Below the pieces are notes generated by a model. The model was given only the letters and a program-made list of their open reading frames with translations, was not told the DNA's origin and made no database searches. Of a DNA stretch of 64,000 nt, positions 54,443 through 63,267 are shown piece by piece. Every line of letters starts with the position of its first letter. Position 1 is the stretch's first letter. The stretch spans positions 248,001 to 312,000 of the forward strand of contig NZ_OY782854.1 in assembly GCF_963678425.1 (NCBI RefSeq), in the 5' to 3' direction. This stretch comes from an uncultured Bacteroides sp. GTDB taxonomy: Bacteria; Bacteroidota; Bacteroidia; Bacteroidales; Bacteroidaceae. The position numbers and the translations under genes are program-made.

Positions 54443-55660
54443 ATGGAAGAAACAAAACATATTAAGATAAGTGAGTTCAATTATCCGTTGCCGGATGAAC
54501 GTATTGCGAAGTTCCCGCTTTCTGTGCGAGATCAGTCGAAGTTACTGGTGTATAAACATGGAGAAATAAGTGAAACTATTTTTACTTCTCTTCCGGAACT
54601 GATTCCGGAGGGAAGTTTGATGATTTTTAATAATACGAAGGTGATTCAGGCTCGTCTTCACTTTCGAAAAGAAACAGGTGCTTTGATTGAGATATTCTGT
54701 CTGGAACCAATTGCTCCGAATGATTATGTTCTTTCTTTTCAGCAGACCGGGAAATGCAGCTGGCTTTGCATGATTGGTAATCTGAAGAAATGGAAAGAAG
54801 GTTCTCTTTTCCGGAAGATTGTGGTAAAAGGGATACCGGTAGTATTGAAGGCTACCAGAGGAGAGCGCCGTGGCACAAGTCATTGGATTTATTTTTCATG
54901 GAACAATAATGAAATTACTTTCTCTGAAATATTAGAGGTTGTAGGTGAACTGCCTATTCCTCCTTATCTGAACAGAGAGACTCAGGAGAGTGATAAGGAA
55001 ACCTACCAGACTGTATATTCAAAGATAGATGGTTCTGTTGCTGCCCCAACTGCCGGACTTCATTTCACTGAAAGGGTAATGAAGGATCTGGAAAAACATG
55101 GTGTGGAGCTGGAGGAACTGACTCTGCATGTGGGTGCCGGTACGTTCAGACCAGTGAAGAGTGAAGAAATTGCTGATCACGAAATGCATACGGAGTTTAT
55201 TTCTGTAAACCGGAAAACGATAGAAAGGCTTATTGCTCATCAGTGCAGAGCAGTGGCTGTGGGTACTACTTCGGTGCGTACACTGGAAAGCCTTTATCAC
55301 ATGGGAGTGGTGTTGAGTAATACTCCTGATGCCACTCAAGAGGAACTGCATGTAAAACAATGGCAGCCGTATAAAGGTCTTTCTGAACTGACTGCTGTTG
55401 AGGCGCTTCAGCAGATTCTAGCCTATATGGATCGTCATAAGATAAATACGCTGCATAGCAGTACGCAGATCATTATTGCTCCAGGATATGAATATCGCAT
55501 TGTAAAGGCGATGGTTACTAATTTCCACCAGCCACAGAGTACTTTATTGCTGCTTGTTTCGGCATTCGTACAAGGAAACTGGAAGAAGATATATGATTAC
55601 GCGCTCAGTCACGATTTCCGTTTTCTGAGTTATGGAGATAGTTCGTTGCTTATTCCTTAA
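54443..55660 (+). CDS. queA: QueA-family tRNA ribosyltransferase-isomerase
   Basis: 405 residues from the ATG at 54443 (MEETKHIKISEFNYPLPDER); an upstream ATG at 54389 overlaps the palindrome and promoter. QueA patterns: NNTKVIQARL, VAAPTAGLHFTE, and HVGAGTFRPVKSEEIADHEM. It transfers ribose from SAM to preQ1 in queuosine synthesis. It is longer than the usual ~350 residues because of an insert around 85-160, so it may be the divergent paralogue that Bacteroides keeps beside true QueA. Confidence 0.82.
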   Translation: MEETKHIKISEFNYPLPDERIAKFPLSVRDQSKLLVYKHGEISETIFTSLPELIPEGSLMIFNNTKVIQARLHFRKETGALIEIFCLEPIAPNDYVLSFQQTGKCSWLCMIGNLKKWKEGSLFRKIVVKGIPVVLKATRGERRGTSHWIYFSWNNNEITFSEILEVVGELPIPPYLNRETQESDKETYQTVYSKIDGSVAAPTAGLHFTERVMKDLEKHGVELEELTLHVGAGTFRPVKSEEIADHEMHTEFISVNRKTIERLIAHQCRAVAVGTTSVRTLESLYHMGVVLSNTPDATQEELHVKQWQPYKGLSELTAVEALQQILAYMDRHKINTLHSSTQIIIAPGYEYRIVKAMVTNFHQPQSTLLLLVSAFVQGNWKKIYDYALSHDFRFLSYGDSSLLIP

Positions 55661-55672
55661 ATAGACAGACCG

Positions 55673-56191
55673 ATGAATAAAGATAATAGTGAAGAGATGT
55701 TTCCGCTGGTTGATGAACTTGGGAATATAACCGGTGCTGCCTCAAGAGGGGAGTGCCACAGCGGAAGTAAATTGTTGCATCCGGTGGTGCATCTTCATGT
55801 GTTTAATGAAAAAGGGGAACTGTTTCTTCAGAAACGTCCGGCATGGAAAGATATTCAGCCCGATAAATGGGATACTGCCGTGGGTGGTCATGTGGATTTA
55901 GGCGAGAGTGCTGAGCAGGCACTTAAACGGGAAGTACGTGAGGAAGTTGGTATTACTGAATACGATCCTCAGTTTATTACCTCTTATGTGTTTGAATCTA
56001 AAGTTGAGAAAGAACTTGTCTTTGTGTATAAAACAATTTATAACGGTGAGATAATTCCCAGTAAAGATGAACTGGCCGGCGGACGATTCTGGAATATTCA
56101 GGAGATAAAAGAGAATATAGGAAAGAATATATTTACTCCGAATTTTGAAGGCGAGATTAAGCGTGTGAACTTGCTTCCCGGCCTTGAATAA
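55673..56191 (+). CDS. NUDIX hydrolase
   Basis: 172 residues. The Nudix box GGHVDLGESAEQALKREVRE followed by EVG (GX5EX7REUXEEXGU) lies at about 73-95. The N-terminus (EEMFPLVDELGNITGAASRG) resembles isopentenyl-diphosphate isomerase-like NUDIX proteins. It follows queA by 12 bp. Substrate unknown. Confidence 0.9.
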   Translation: MNKDNSEEMFPLVDELGNITGAASRGECHSGSKLLHPVVHLHVFNEKGELFLQKRPAWKDIQPDKWDTAVGGHVDLGESAEQALKREVREEVGITEYDPQFITSYVFESKVEKELVFVYKTIYNGEIIPSKDELAGGRFWNIQEIKENIGKNIFTPNFEGEIKRVNLLPGLE

Positions 56192-56328
56192 TAAATTATT
56201 TAAGCTGTACAGATTGTTTTTTGAGTTTTGATAATTTTCCTTATAACAACATTATTCGTCAGACTTAAATAAACAATATAAATTCCAGGTTGTTGTTTTT
56301 ATATATATAAACCTTAAAATTCAACATT

Positions 56329-56577
56329 ATGGGATTTATTTGGTACATTGTTATTGGAATAATAGCCGGTTATATTGCCGGGAAAATTATGAGAGGCGGA
56401 GGCTTTGGATTAATTGTTAATCTAATTTTGGGAATTATCGGCGGACTAGTAGGAGGATGGGTCTTTGGTTTGTTGGGTATTGTGGCTGGTGGGATTATCG
56501 GGAGTTTAGTTACAGCTACAATCGGTGCAATTTTACTACTAGCGGTTGCTTCACTTTTTTCATCAAGAAGGCATTAG
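56329..56577 (+). CDS. GlsB/YeaQ-type stress membrane protein
   Basis: 82 residues with three glycine-rich membrane helices (IGIIAGYIAGKIMRGGGFG, ILGIIGGLVGGWVFGLLG). The family is induced in stress in other bacteria; mechanism unknown. Confidence 0.85.
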   Translation: MGFIWYIVIGIIAGYIAGKIMRGGGFGLIVNLILGIIGGLVGGWVFGLLGIVAGGIIGSLVTATIGAILLLAVASLFSSRRH

Positions 56578-56691
56578 CTATTCATTATTTACGTTTATCT
56601 GCATAATTTCCCTCAGGAATATAAAAAATGAGAAAAAAGTCATGCAGTCAAGCAGTATCTACATAATTATCCGTCTATAAGTACTATACGG

Positions 56692-56721
56692 GTGCTGGAC
56701 TTTCCTAGACAAGTCTAGCAC
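56692..56721. repeat. Imperfect palindrome
   Basis: Arms gtgctggactt / aagtctagcac (10 of 11 pairs) with an 8-bp loop, in a gene-free stretch (56578-56927). A related half, aagtctggcgcc, follows at 56730. Confidence 0.45.
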
Positions 56722-56846
56722 TCGCATGGAAGTCTGGCGCCCTGTCTCGTCCTGATATAGGTTGACCCTGCTTGTTAATAATACTTTCATAAGTTTTTCA
56801 CAGTTTGTGCTTTTCTGATTTTATTTATTCGGAATAATAATTTCTT

Positions 56847-56920
56847 GTACACCCGGATGGAGGAGAGTACTACATCCGGGCATACAGAAAACTTACACCC
56901 GGGTGTACGGAAGAATGTCC
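56847..56920. repeat. CCGGG-rich palindromic repeats
   Basis: Four copies of a motif with a CCGG core: tacacccgg, catccgggca, the 14-bp perfect palindrome tacacccgggtgta (56894-56907), and tgtccgggca. They stand out from the AT-rich surroundings. Confidence 0.5.
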
Positions 56921-56927
56921 GGGCAAT

Positions 56928-56969
56928 AAAAAGAGCGAAGAAAGCAGATTTTGCTTCTTCGCTCTTTTT
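56928..56969 (-). terminator. Terminator of the orphan phosphohexomutase tail
   Basis: Arms AAAAAGAGCGAAGAA / TTCTTCGCTCTTTTT. A close copy stands after the intact gene (57942-57988). Confidence 0.85.
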
Positions 56970-56988
56970 ATATTGTAACGAATGACTC

Positions 56989-57107
56989 TTATTTTGCCAG
57001 TTCCGCAATTACATCCATAATCTTCTGACCAATTTCTTCCGCAGCTTTCATGGTTGAGGCTTCTGAATAAACACGAATATTTGGTTCTATGTTACTCTTT
57101 CTCAATA
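56989..57107 (-). pseudogene. Orphan 3' end of the phosphohexomutase gene
   Basis: The last 118 bp or so of the intact gene at 58009-59397, about 85-90 % identical, open in frame and ending in the same LAK tail and stop. It ends abruptly at 57107. With its terminator it is a short xenologous tail. Confidence 0.88.
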
Positions 57108-57151
57108 TTGCAAAATACCTTAATCAATTCTTTAAACATAAAAATAAGTAA

Positions 57152-57210
57152 TGTATGCTTTACATTTTATCTAAAATATTTGTTTTTATGTAAAGTATAC
57201 AATACATTTG
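57152..57210 (+). promoter_or_regulatory. Operator and promoter of the membrane protein/XRE pair
   Basis: Inverted repeat with 14-bp arms, tgtatgctttacat (57152-57165) and atgtaaagtataca (57188-57201), 13 of 14 paired. The -33 TTTG (57179-57182) lies between the arms and the -7 TACATTTG (57203-57210) touches the right arm; spacing is the standard 20 bp. A dimeric XRE repressor would block the promoter. Confidence 0.7.
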
Positions 57211-57236
57211 CAGAACAAATTTAAAATATATGTCCT

Positions 57237-57704
57237 ATGAAAACAAATTATCTTTTCCCGGTTATCTTTAAAAAGATTGGATGGTGGTTATTTGTGCCAT
57301 TTTTCGTTTCTTGTATCTATTGCTTGTTCGGTAATGGAACAAATATTTTTCCGACCAAGGTGTTTGCTCTTGTGTGTAATACTAATTTTATGGATGTGGG
57401 TTTCTGTAAGATTATAAAAAATTGCTTGTTTGATGAGTTGAGTGTAATAGGTCTTGCTGTATCTTTACTTTTTATTGCTTTTTCCAAGGAGAAAGATGAA
57501 GATGAGTGTATTGCGGAACTCAGAATGCGTTCTTTAGTGTGGGCTATCATTGTGAACTACTCATTATTGATTGTAGTGACAGTATTTGTTTACGACACTT
57601 TCTATATGACATTTGCTTTTATTGATTTATTCACAATGCTTTTCTTATTCATGATAAAGTATAACATAGAACTATACAAGTTTAGGAGGACAAATAATGA
57701 ATAA
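57237..57704 (+). CDS. Multi-pass membrane protein paired with an XRE regulator
   Basis: 155 residues with four hydrophobic segments (about 12-32, 60-85, 100-118, 120-145) and no known motif. Its end overlaps the XRE gene by 8 bp, so both are co-translated. Such pairs are common small regulatory cassettes in which the membrane protein's role is unknown. Confidence 0.72.
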   Translation: MKTNYLFPVIFKKIGWWLFVPFFVSCIYCLFGNGTNIFPTKVFALVCNTNFMDVGFCKIIKNCLFDELSVIGLAVSLLFIAFSKEKDEDECIAELRMRSLVWAIIVNYSLLIVVTVFVYDTFYMTFAFIDLFTMLFLFMIKYNIELYKFRRTNNE

Positions 57705-57903
57705 TACGATAAGAGTGGAAAGGGCAATAAAAAAAATGACACAACAGCAATTGGCTGTGAGCGTACAAGTAAGTAGACAAACAATTAACGCTATTGAATT
57801 AGGAAAATATATCCCATCGACAGTATTATCGCTTAAAATAGCCAGCGTTTTTGAAAAACGTGTTGATGATATATTCCAGTTGGAAGAAAATGATTGGAAA
57901 TAA
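57697..57903 (+). CDS. XRE-family HTH regulator
   Basis: 68 residues, entirely a Cro/C1-type HTH: MTQQQLAVSVQVSRQTINAI ELGKY with LSLKIASVFEKRVDDIF. It most resembles short YozG-type regulators. It probably autoregulates through the inverted repeat at 57152-57201. Confidence 0.85.
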   Translation: MNNTIRVERAIKKMTQQQLAVSVQVSRQTINAIELGKYIPSTVLSLKIASVFEKRVDDIFQLEENDWK

Positions 57904-57941
57904 ATAAGAGCTTTTACAATATAGTTGAATAAAGCCTAAAG

Positions 57942-57988
57942 AAAGAGCGAAGAAGCATTGATTAAAATCAGCTTCTTCGCTCTTTTTA
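57942..57988 (-). terminator. Terminator after the phosphohexomutase gene
   Basis: Arms AAAGAGCGAAGAAGC / GCTTCTTCGCTCTTT, 20 bp past the stop. Confidence 0.85.
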
Positions 57989-58008
57989 TATTGTGTAACA
58001 GATGACTA

Positions 58009-59397
58009 TTATTTAGCCAAATCCGCAATTACATCCATAATCTTCTGACCAATTTCTTCCGCAGCTTCCATTGTTGAGGCTTCTGAATAAACACGGATAA
58101 TGGCTTCTGTGTTACTCTTTCTCAGGTGAACCCATTTATCAGGGAAGTCAATCTTTACACCATCAATATCGTTGATTTCTTCTTTGGCATAGATTTCTTT
58201 AACCTTTGCAAGAATAGCATCCACGTCAATTGCAGGAGTTAACTCTACTTTGTTCTTAGCGATAAAGTATGGAGGATAAGTAGCTCTTAATTCGCTGACT
58301 TTTTTCCCTTCGTGAGCCAGATGACTAAGGAAGAGAGCGATACCAACCAATGCATCACGTCCGTAGTGACTTTCAGGATAGATTACTCCGCCATTACCTT
58401 CACCGCCGATAACTGCATTTGTATCTTTCATCTTAGTTACCACGTTTACCTCGCCTACAGCAGCAGCATTGTATGTTTGTCCGTATTTACGGGTTACATC
58501 GCGAAGTGCGCGAGTTGAACTCAGATTGGAAACTGTATTTCCAGGAGTATGTTTCAATACATAGTCGGCAACAGTTACCAGTGTATATTCTTCTCCGTAC
58601 ATTTTTCCGTCTTCACAGATCATGGCAAGGCGGTCTACGTCCGGGTCAACCACGAAGGCAACGTCAGCTTTTCCGCTTTTCATCAGGTTCATGATGTCTC
58701 CCAAATTCTTTTCAAGTGGTTCGGGGTTATGCTGGAAGTTTCCGTTAGGTTCGCAATACAGCTTTTCTACATGTTTCACGCCCAGTGCATCAAATAAATC
58801 AGGAAGAATAATTCCTCCCACAGAGTTTACACAGTCAATGGCTACTCTGAAGTTTGCTTTGCGGATAGCTTCCACATCAACCAGTTTCAGCGCAAGTACG
58901 CTGTCTATATGTTTTTGGTTGTAACTTAAATCTTCACGGTAAGCCCCCAGACTATCTACTTCGGCAAAAGTAAACTCTTCAGCTTCAGCAATGCGAAGTA
59001 CTTCTTCTCCTTCTGCTGCGTTAAGGAATTCTCCATACTCGTTCAGTAGTTTCAGTGCGTTCCATTGTTTTGGATTGTGACTGGCAGTAAGAATGATACC
59101 TCCACAAGCGCCTTCCATGGTAACTGCAAGCTCTGTAGTTGGAGTAGAAGCCAGACCGATATCTACTACATCATAGCCCATACCCATTAAGGTACCGACA
59201 ACTACATTATTAACCATCTTTCCAGAGATACGGGCATCGCGGCCTACTACAATTTTATTGCTTTTTGATTTGCAGGTTTTTCTGATTAACGTTGCATAAG
59301 CAGAAGTGAATTTCACGATGTCAAGTGGGTTTAACCCGTCACCGGCTTGTCCGCCAATGGTTCCACGGATACCGGAAATTGATTTTATTAGTGTCAT
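58009..59397 (-). CDS. Phosphoglucomutase/phosphomannomutase (GlmM-like)
   Basis: 462 residues. Catalytic serine in ILTASHNPKQWNALK, metal loop DPDVDRLAM, sugar loop GEGNGGVIY and phosphate-binding RKSNTEAIIRVYSEA. The sugar-loop form GEGNGG points to GlmM-like phosphoglucosamine mutase, but phosphomannomutase remains possible. It follows the DUF4827 gene by 5 bp in the same operon. Confidence 0.9.
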   Translation of the reverse strand: MTLIKSISGIRGTIGGQAGDGLNPLDIVKFTSAYATLIRKTCKSKSNKIVVGRDARISGKMVNNVVVGTLMGMGYDVVDIGLASTPTTELAVTMEGACGGIILTASHNPKQWNALKLLNEYGEFLNAAEGEEVLRIAEAEEFTFAEVDSLGAYREDLSYNQKHIDSVLALKLVDVEAIRKANFRVAIDCVNSVGGIILPDLFDALGVKHVEKLYCEPNGNFQHNPEPLEKNLGDIMNLMKSGKADVAFVVDPDVDRLAMICEDGKMYGEEYTLVTVADYVLKHTPGNTVSNLSSTRALRDVTRKYGQTYNAAAVGEVNVVTKMKDTNAVIGGEGNGGVIYPESHYGRDALVGIALFLSHLAHEGKKVSELRATYPPYFIAKNKVELTPAIDVDAILAKVKEIYAKEEINDIDGVKIDFPDKWVHLRKSNTEAIIRVYSEASTMEAAEEIGQKIMDVIADLAK

Positions 59398-59402
59398 AGA
59401 TA

Positions 59403-59999
59403 TTAGTCTTTTTTATATTCTATTTCGTAAAAATAGGGTGTTACATATTGTTGTGCTGTACTGTGTCCTTGATCGGATGGCACTATAATCTTAACTTTAG
59501 CTCCATCTCCCACGTATTGGAGTGGCATTAACCAGCCGGAAGGAACGGCGCTTCCATAAGCGCTTAACATATATGCTTTTTGGCTTTGTTCCAAGAAAAA
59601 TTGTCCATAAGTTACAGAACTGGTTTTTGTATATCTGAACTGTTCTACACTGGTATTGTCATAATAGTTGGTCAATGTCGTATCTCCACTAGCAATATCT
59701 ACTTCCAGAAAACGGCTCAGAATAACGTCATTGCTTTTAAATAGATCAGCTCCTTTCTTGTCTATATGTATATATATTTTGCTGTCAGAAAAGTAAGCGT
59801 ATTCGTTCTCTGCAGTTGTGGTATCCTTTAAGAATTCCTCACTTGTTATTACTTTGATGTTATTTTTCTTGATGTATGACTTAATGGCAGAGGTTTCATC
59901 TGAGAGCATTTCTGCGTAAGTCTTCGAATTCTGACTACAAGATTGAAAGGCAAAACTCAACATAAGTAAATAGAGCAGTTGTATTGTTAGTTTTTTCAT
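59403..59999 (-). CDS. DUF4827 lipoprotein
   Basis: 198 residues, lipobox FQSCS. An FKBP-like fold is suggested by SYIKKNNIKVITSEEFLKD and YGSAVPSGWLMPLQYVGDG. Found upstream of this mutase gene in Bacteroides. Function unknown. Confidence 0.83.
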   Translation of the reverse strand: MKKLTIQLLYLLMLSFAFQSCSQNSKTYAEMLSDETSAIKSYIKKNNIKVITSEEFLKDTTTAENEYAYFSDSKIYIHIDKKGADLFKSNDVILSRFLEVDIASGDTTLTNYYDNTSVEQFRYTKTSSVTYGQFFLEQSQKAYMLSAYGSAVPSGWLMPLQYVGDGAKVKIIVPSDQGHSTAQQYVTPYFYEIEYKKD

Positions 60000-60021
60000 A
60001 TATATATCTTAAAAATTTATA

Positions 60022-60029
60022 CAAAAGTA
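60022..60029 (-). promoter_or_regulatory. -7 element TACTTTTG for the DUF4827-mutase operon
   Basis: Minus-strand TACTTTTG, 23 bp before the DUF4827 start. Confidence 0.6.
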
Positions 60030-60086
60030 ATGATTCAGTTGTTATTAACACAATGTTTTCTTGCAATAATGCTTAAATTACTATTA

Positions 60087-61115
60087 TTATGCCAATAACA
60101 GTTGATCATATTTCTTTAAAGCTTGCTCAAAGGTTTTAATTGCTTCTTCCATTGTTCCGTAAAATTCACCTCCTGAAGCATTCAGATGTCCTCCTCCACC
60201 AAAGAATTCAGATGCGAATTTGTTGCAAGGAAAATCTCCTACTGAACGCAGTGAAACCTTGATCATATCTGTATCTTCACGGAAGAAAACAGAGAATTTT
60301 ACTTCCTTAATTGATAAGGGAATGTTGACAAATCCTTCTGAATCGCCCTTCACATAGTTGAATTCCTTCAGTTCATCCTGGGTAAGGGAGATCATGGCTG
60401 TATGATATCCAGAATACACTTTCATTTTTGTATGCAGAATATATCCCATCAGGCGCAGACGACTTTCGGAGTAAGTGTTGTATACATTGCGATTAATGTC
60501 GTCTTTATCAATACCTTTGGATATCAGCTGGCTGATGATAAAGTATATTTCCTGATTGTTTGAGTTGTAGGTAAAACTACCGGTATCGGTCATCATCCCT
60601 GTATAAATACATTCTGCACCTTCCTTGGTAATTTCGTCAAAGTATCCAAGACGGCAGATCAACCGGAAAACCAATTCGGATGTTGATGATATTTCCGGAT
60701 GTGACATAACAATGGAACAAATGTCATCGGGAAATGGGTGATGGTCGATCATTACTTTACGGGCTTTTGCCTCTTTTACGGCATTGCCCATTTCCTCAAT
60801 CCGTTTTAATCCGTTGAAATCAAGGCAACAAATCATGTCGGCATCAGCAATAAGCTTATCTGCAAGCTCCTTCTTCCGATCATAAAGAGTAATGTCTTTT
60901 GCTCCAGGCATCCATTTCAGAAATTCCGGAAAGGCATTGGGAACAATTATATTTACTACCTTGTTCTGTGAAGTCAGAAAGTGATAAAGTCCTAAAGAGG
61001 AACCCATTGCGTCTCCATCAGGAGATACATGTGTTACAATAACAACCTTTTCGGTGTCTTTAAGCCATTTTCCGAAAAGATCAATGTTTGCCTGGTCTAT
61101 AATTTTTGTCAACAT
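60087..61115 (-). CDS. nrnA: Oligoribonuclease/PAP phosphatase NrnA (DHH)
   Basis: 342 residues. DHH motifs: HVSPDGDAMGSSL, DFNGLKR, MIDHHPFPDD, TGMMTDTGSFTY and, in the C-terminal DHHA1 domain, FGGGGHLNASGG. It degrades short RNAs and pAp. Confidence 0.95.
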   Translation of the reverse strand: MLTKIIDQANIDLFGKWLKDTEKVVIVTHVSPDGDAMGSSLGLYHFLTSQNKVVNIIVPNAFPEFLKWMPGAKDITLYDRKKELADKLIADADMICCLDFNGLKRIEEMGNAVKEAKARKVMIDHHPFPDDICSIVMSHPEISSTSELVFRLICRLGYFDEITKEGAECIYTGMMTDTGSFTYNSNNQEIYFIISQLISKGIDKDDINRNVYNTYSESRLRLMGYILHTKMKVYSGYHTAMISLTQDELKEFNYVKGDSEGFVNIPLSIKEVKFSVFFREDTDMIKVSLRSVGDFPCNKFASEFFGGGGHLNASGGEFYGTMEEAIKTFEQALKKYDQLLLA

Positions 61116-61141
61116 AACTATTTATTCTTCATAATGAGTTG

Positions 61142-61149
61142 CAAAAGTA
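61142..61149 (-). promoter_or_regulatory. -7 element TACTTTTG for nrnA
   Basis: Minus-strand TACTTTTG, 27 bp before the nrnA start; nrnA is therefore transcribed apart from comEC. Confidence 0.6.
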
Positions 61150-61163
61150 CAAATTAAATTGCA

Positions 61164-63260
61164 TTAAAGAGTTATTTGATAGGCTCCTTTTTCAGATAAT
61201 GCAACAAAACCTATTCCTAAAAGTTTGCATTCCTTTTTTAATGCTTCCTGATGGTAATCGCTTAAAGAAGAGTCGATCACCACTTTTTGCGCTTTAAAAA
61301 GGGGCATTAGCCACACCAGTTTCCCTTTATACCCCTTGCAGATATATAAATAATCAATGTATAACGGCTTATCGGCTACCTTGTTACGCCATGTTTCATC
61401 TTTGATCATGCAGATGGTTTTTCCGTTAAAGCAAAGCATGTTGTGATCTCTCCAGATATGTTTTCCGTAATAGCACGAAGGAAGAGCTTTGGGGCTGTTT
61501 AATAGATTTCTATCCCAGTAGCGTTGGGCGGCATAACGCAACTTTTCTGTGACGCTGTCTTTTTCGGCAGAAAAGAGATAAGAGCTTTCTCGCGATTCAA
61601 TCAAATGAACGGTGGGACAGTTGCGGGCGTTGTAGAAAACAATGGAGCGAATATTTTGTTGCCGGTATTTCTCTTCCGTATGAAAAAGGAAGAGTACTAA
61701 TATGCAGGGCAGCAGGCAAAACAGAGCCCAACGTTTTTTTGCAATGACATAAAGACTGGTGAAAACAAGAATGAGATAGAAAACGGCCACATCAGTCGGG
61801 CTCAATGAAATTCGATCGATGGAAGAGTAGGGCAGATGTTCAACAAAGACTACTGTTCCGTTCAGAAACTTGATAGATTCTTTTAATAAAAAGGCTAGTA
61901 TAGCTTGCAAGGGAGAAATAAAACCCAGGCAAAGTGTAAAAACTGCCAGATACATAATAACCGAGACCAATGGAACCACAATGATATTGGTGAGCAGGAA
62001 ATGAGTGGAAAAACGGGAAAAATAATAAAGAACAATGGGGGCGGTAATAATCTGTGCTGCGATGGATACACTCATCAGTCCCCACACATATTTCCCGATG
62101 CGACTCTTTAACTTTATCCGGCTATAAAGCCAGGGCTGGATAAGTACGATTCCGGCCACCGCGGTGAATGAGAGCTGGAAGCTGACATCGTATAGATAGA
62201 ATGGGTTATAGACCAACATCAATAGAGCGGCGACAGCCAAGGTGTTCAGTGTTACCGGATGATTGTTTCGTATCCTGGAAAGGGCGATCAGTGAAAACAT
62301 GATTACTGAACGGACCACCGGTGAGAGCAGACCTGTGAGAAAGGCGAATCCCCATAATAGAAAGATGATAATTAACTGTTTGGCAATCAGTGTTCCTTTC
62401 TGTCTGTTGGCAAAACCCAGAAGAAAATCCAGCAGGAAGTAAAGAAAGCCGATGTGTAATCCTGAAAGAGAAAGCACGTGACTGGCTCCGGATATGGAAT
62501 AGCTTTCCCGTATCTCTTCGCTCAGCTCGTCCTGATATCCCAATACCAAAGCTGAAAGTACCGTATATTCGTCTCCGGTGAATCCCAGACTCTTTATCTT
62601 ATTAAGCAGCAAGTCTCTGTAATCCAGCGCAGTCTGTTTTAGCGTGCGTTGTGAATTGTGTCCTGCCGGTTGCCAGTTCCCCTTATATGCAAAGGCTGTA
62701 CCGCTAACTCCCTGATGGATCAGATAAGAGGCATAATCAAATTCTTCAGGATTGCCATTGTTACGTGGAGCGTTGATCTGACCGTAAAACAGCAATTGAT
62801 CTCCTTGTTCTATTTGTTGGCTGAGTGAATCTTTAGTCAGGTAAAGCAATACTTTTTTCTCTACCGGGAATATGCCCGAAGAATCCTGTCTTGTCATTAT
62901 CGTAACAGGGCATAATATGCTGTGTTCTTTCTCTTTTGGCTTTTCCGTGAGAAGAACTTTGTAAATACTCTTTTCCGCAGGCCACCGGTAGTGCACGGAA
63001 GATAAATGCCATTCCGTTATTCCTGTGCCGATTGTGAATAGCAGCAGGTAAATGCAGACTCCCGTAAGCCATCTGAATGTGTATTTTTTGAGAAGATGGT
63101 AAAGAATAAAGGCGAAAACAGATAAAAAACAAAGTATGGTCATACCAAATTCTACCCATCCTGTTTCATGAAGAAATGAATGACTAAAACATATCCCGAG
63201 TATCAAGGGTACAAGAAATCGGACAAAGGGATATTTGTGCAGTTGTAGAGGAGGCTGCAC
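61164..63260 (-). CDS. comEC: ComEC/Rec2 DNA-uptake channel protein
   Basis: 698 residues: N-terminal DUF4131 OB region (about 50-190), the competence membrane core with SHVLSLSGLHIGFLYFLLDF and 8-10 helices, and a C-terminal region (about 530-698) where the metallo-beta-lactamase metal motif HxHxDH is absent. The nuclease-like part is degenerate, common in Bacteroidetes. It lies 7 bp after rpe. Confidence 0.9.
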   Translation of the reverse strand: MQPPLQLHKYPFVRFLVPLILGICFSHSFLHETGWVEFGMTILCFLSVFAFILYHLLKKYTFRWLTGVCIYLLLFTIGTGITEWHLSSVHYRWPAEKSIYKVLLTEKPKEKEHSILCPVTIMTRQDSSGIFPVEKKVLLYLTKDSLSQQIEQGDQLLFYGQINAPRNNGNPEEFDYASYLIHQGVSGTAFAYKGNWQPAGHNSQRTLKQTALDYRDLLLNKIKSLGFTGDEYTVLSALVLGYQDELSEEIRESYSISGASHVLSLSGLHIGFLYFLLDFLLGFANRQKGTLIAKQLIIIFLLWGFAFLTGLLSPVVRSVIMFSLIALSRIRNNHPVTLNTLAVAALLMLVYNPFYLYDVSFQLSFTAVAGIVLIQPWLYSRIKLKSRIGKYVWGLMSVSIAAQIITAPIVLYYFSRFSTHFLLTNIIVVPLVSVIMYLAVFTLCLGFISPLQAILAFLLKESIKFLNGTVVFVEHLPYSSIDRISLSPTDVAVFYLILVFTSLYVIAKKRWALFCLLPCILVLFLFHTEEKYRQQNIRSIVFYNARNCPTVHLIESRESSYLFSAEKDSVTEKLRYAAQRYWDRNLLNSPKALPSCYYGKHIWRDHNMLCFNGKTICMIKDETWRNKVADKPLYIDYLYICKGYKGKLVWLMPLFKAQKVVIDSSLSDYHQEALKKECKLLGIGFVALSEKGAYQITL

Positions 63261-63267
63261 AGTAAGT

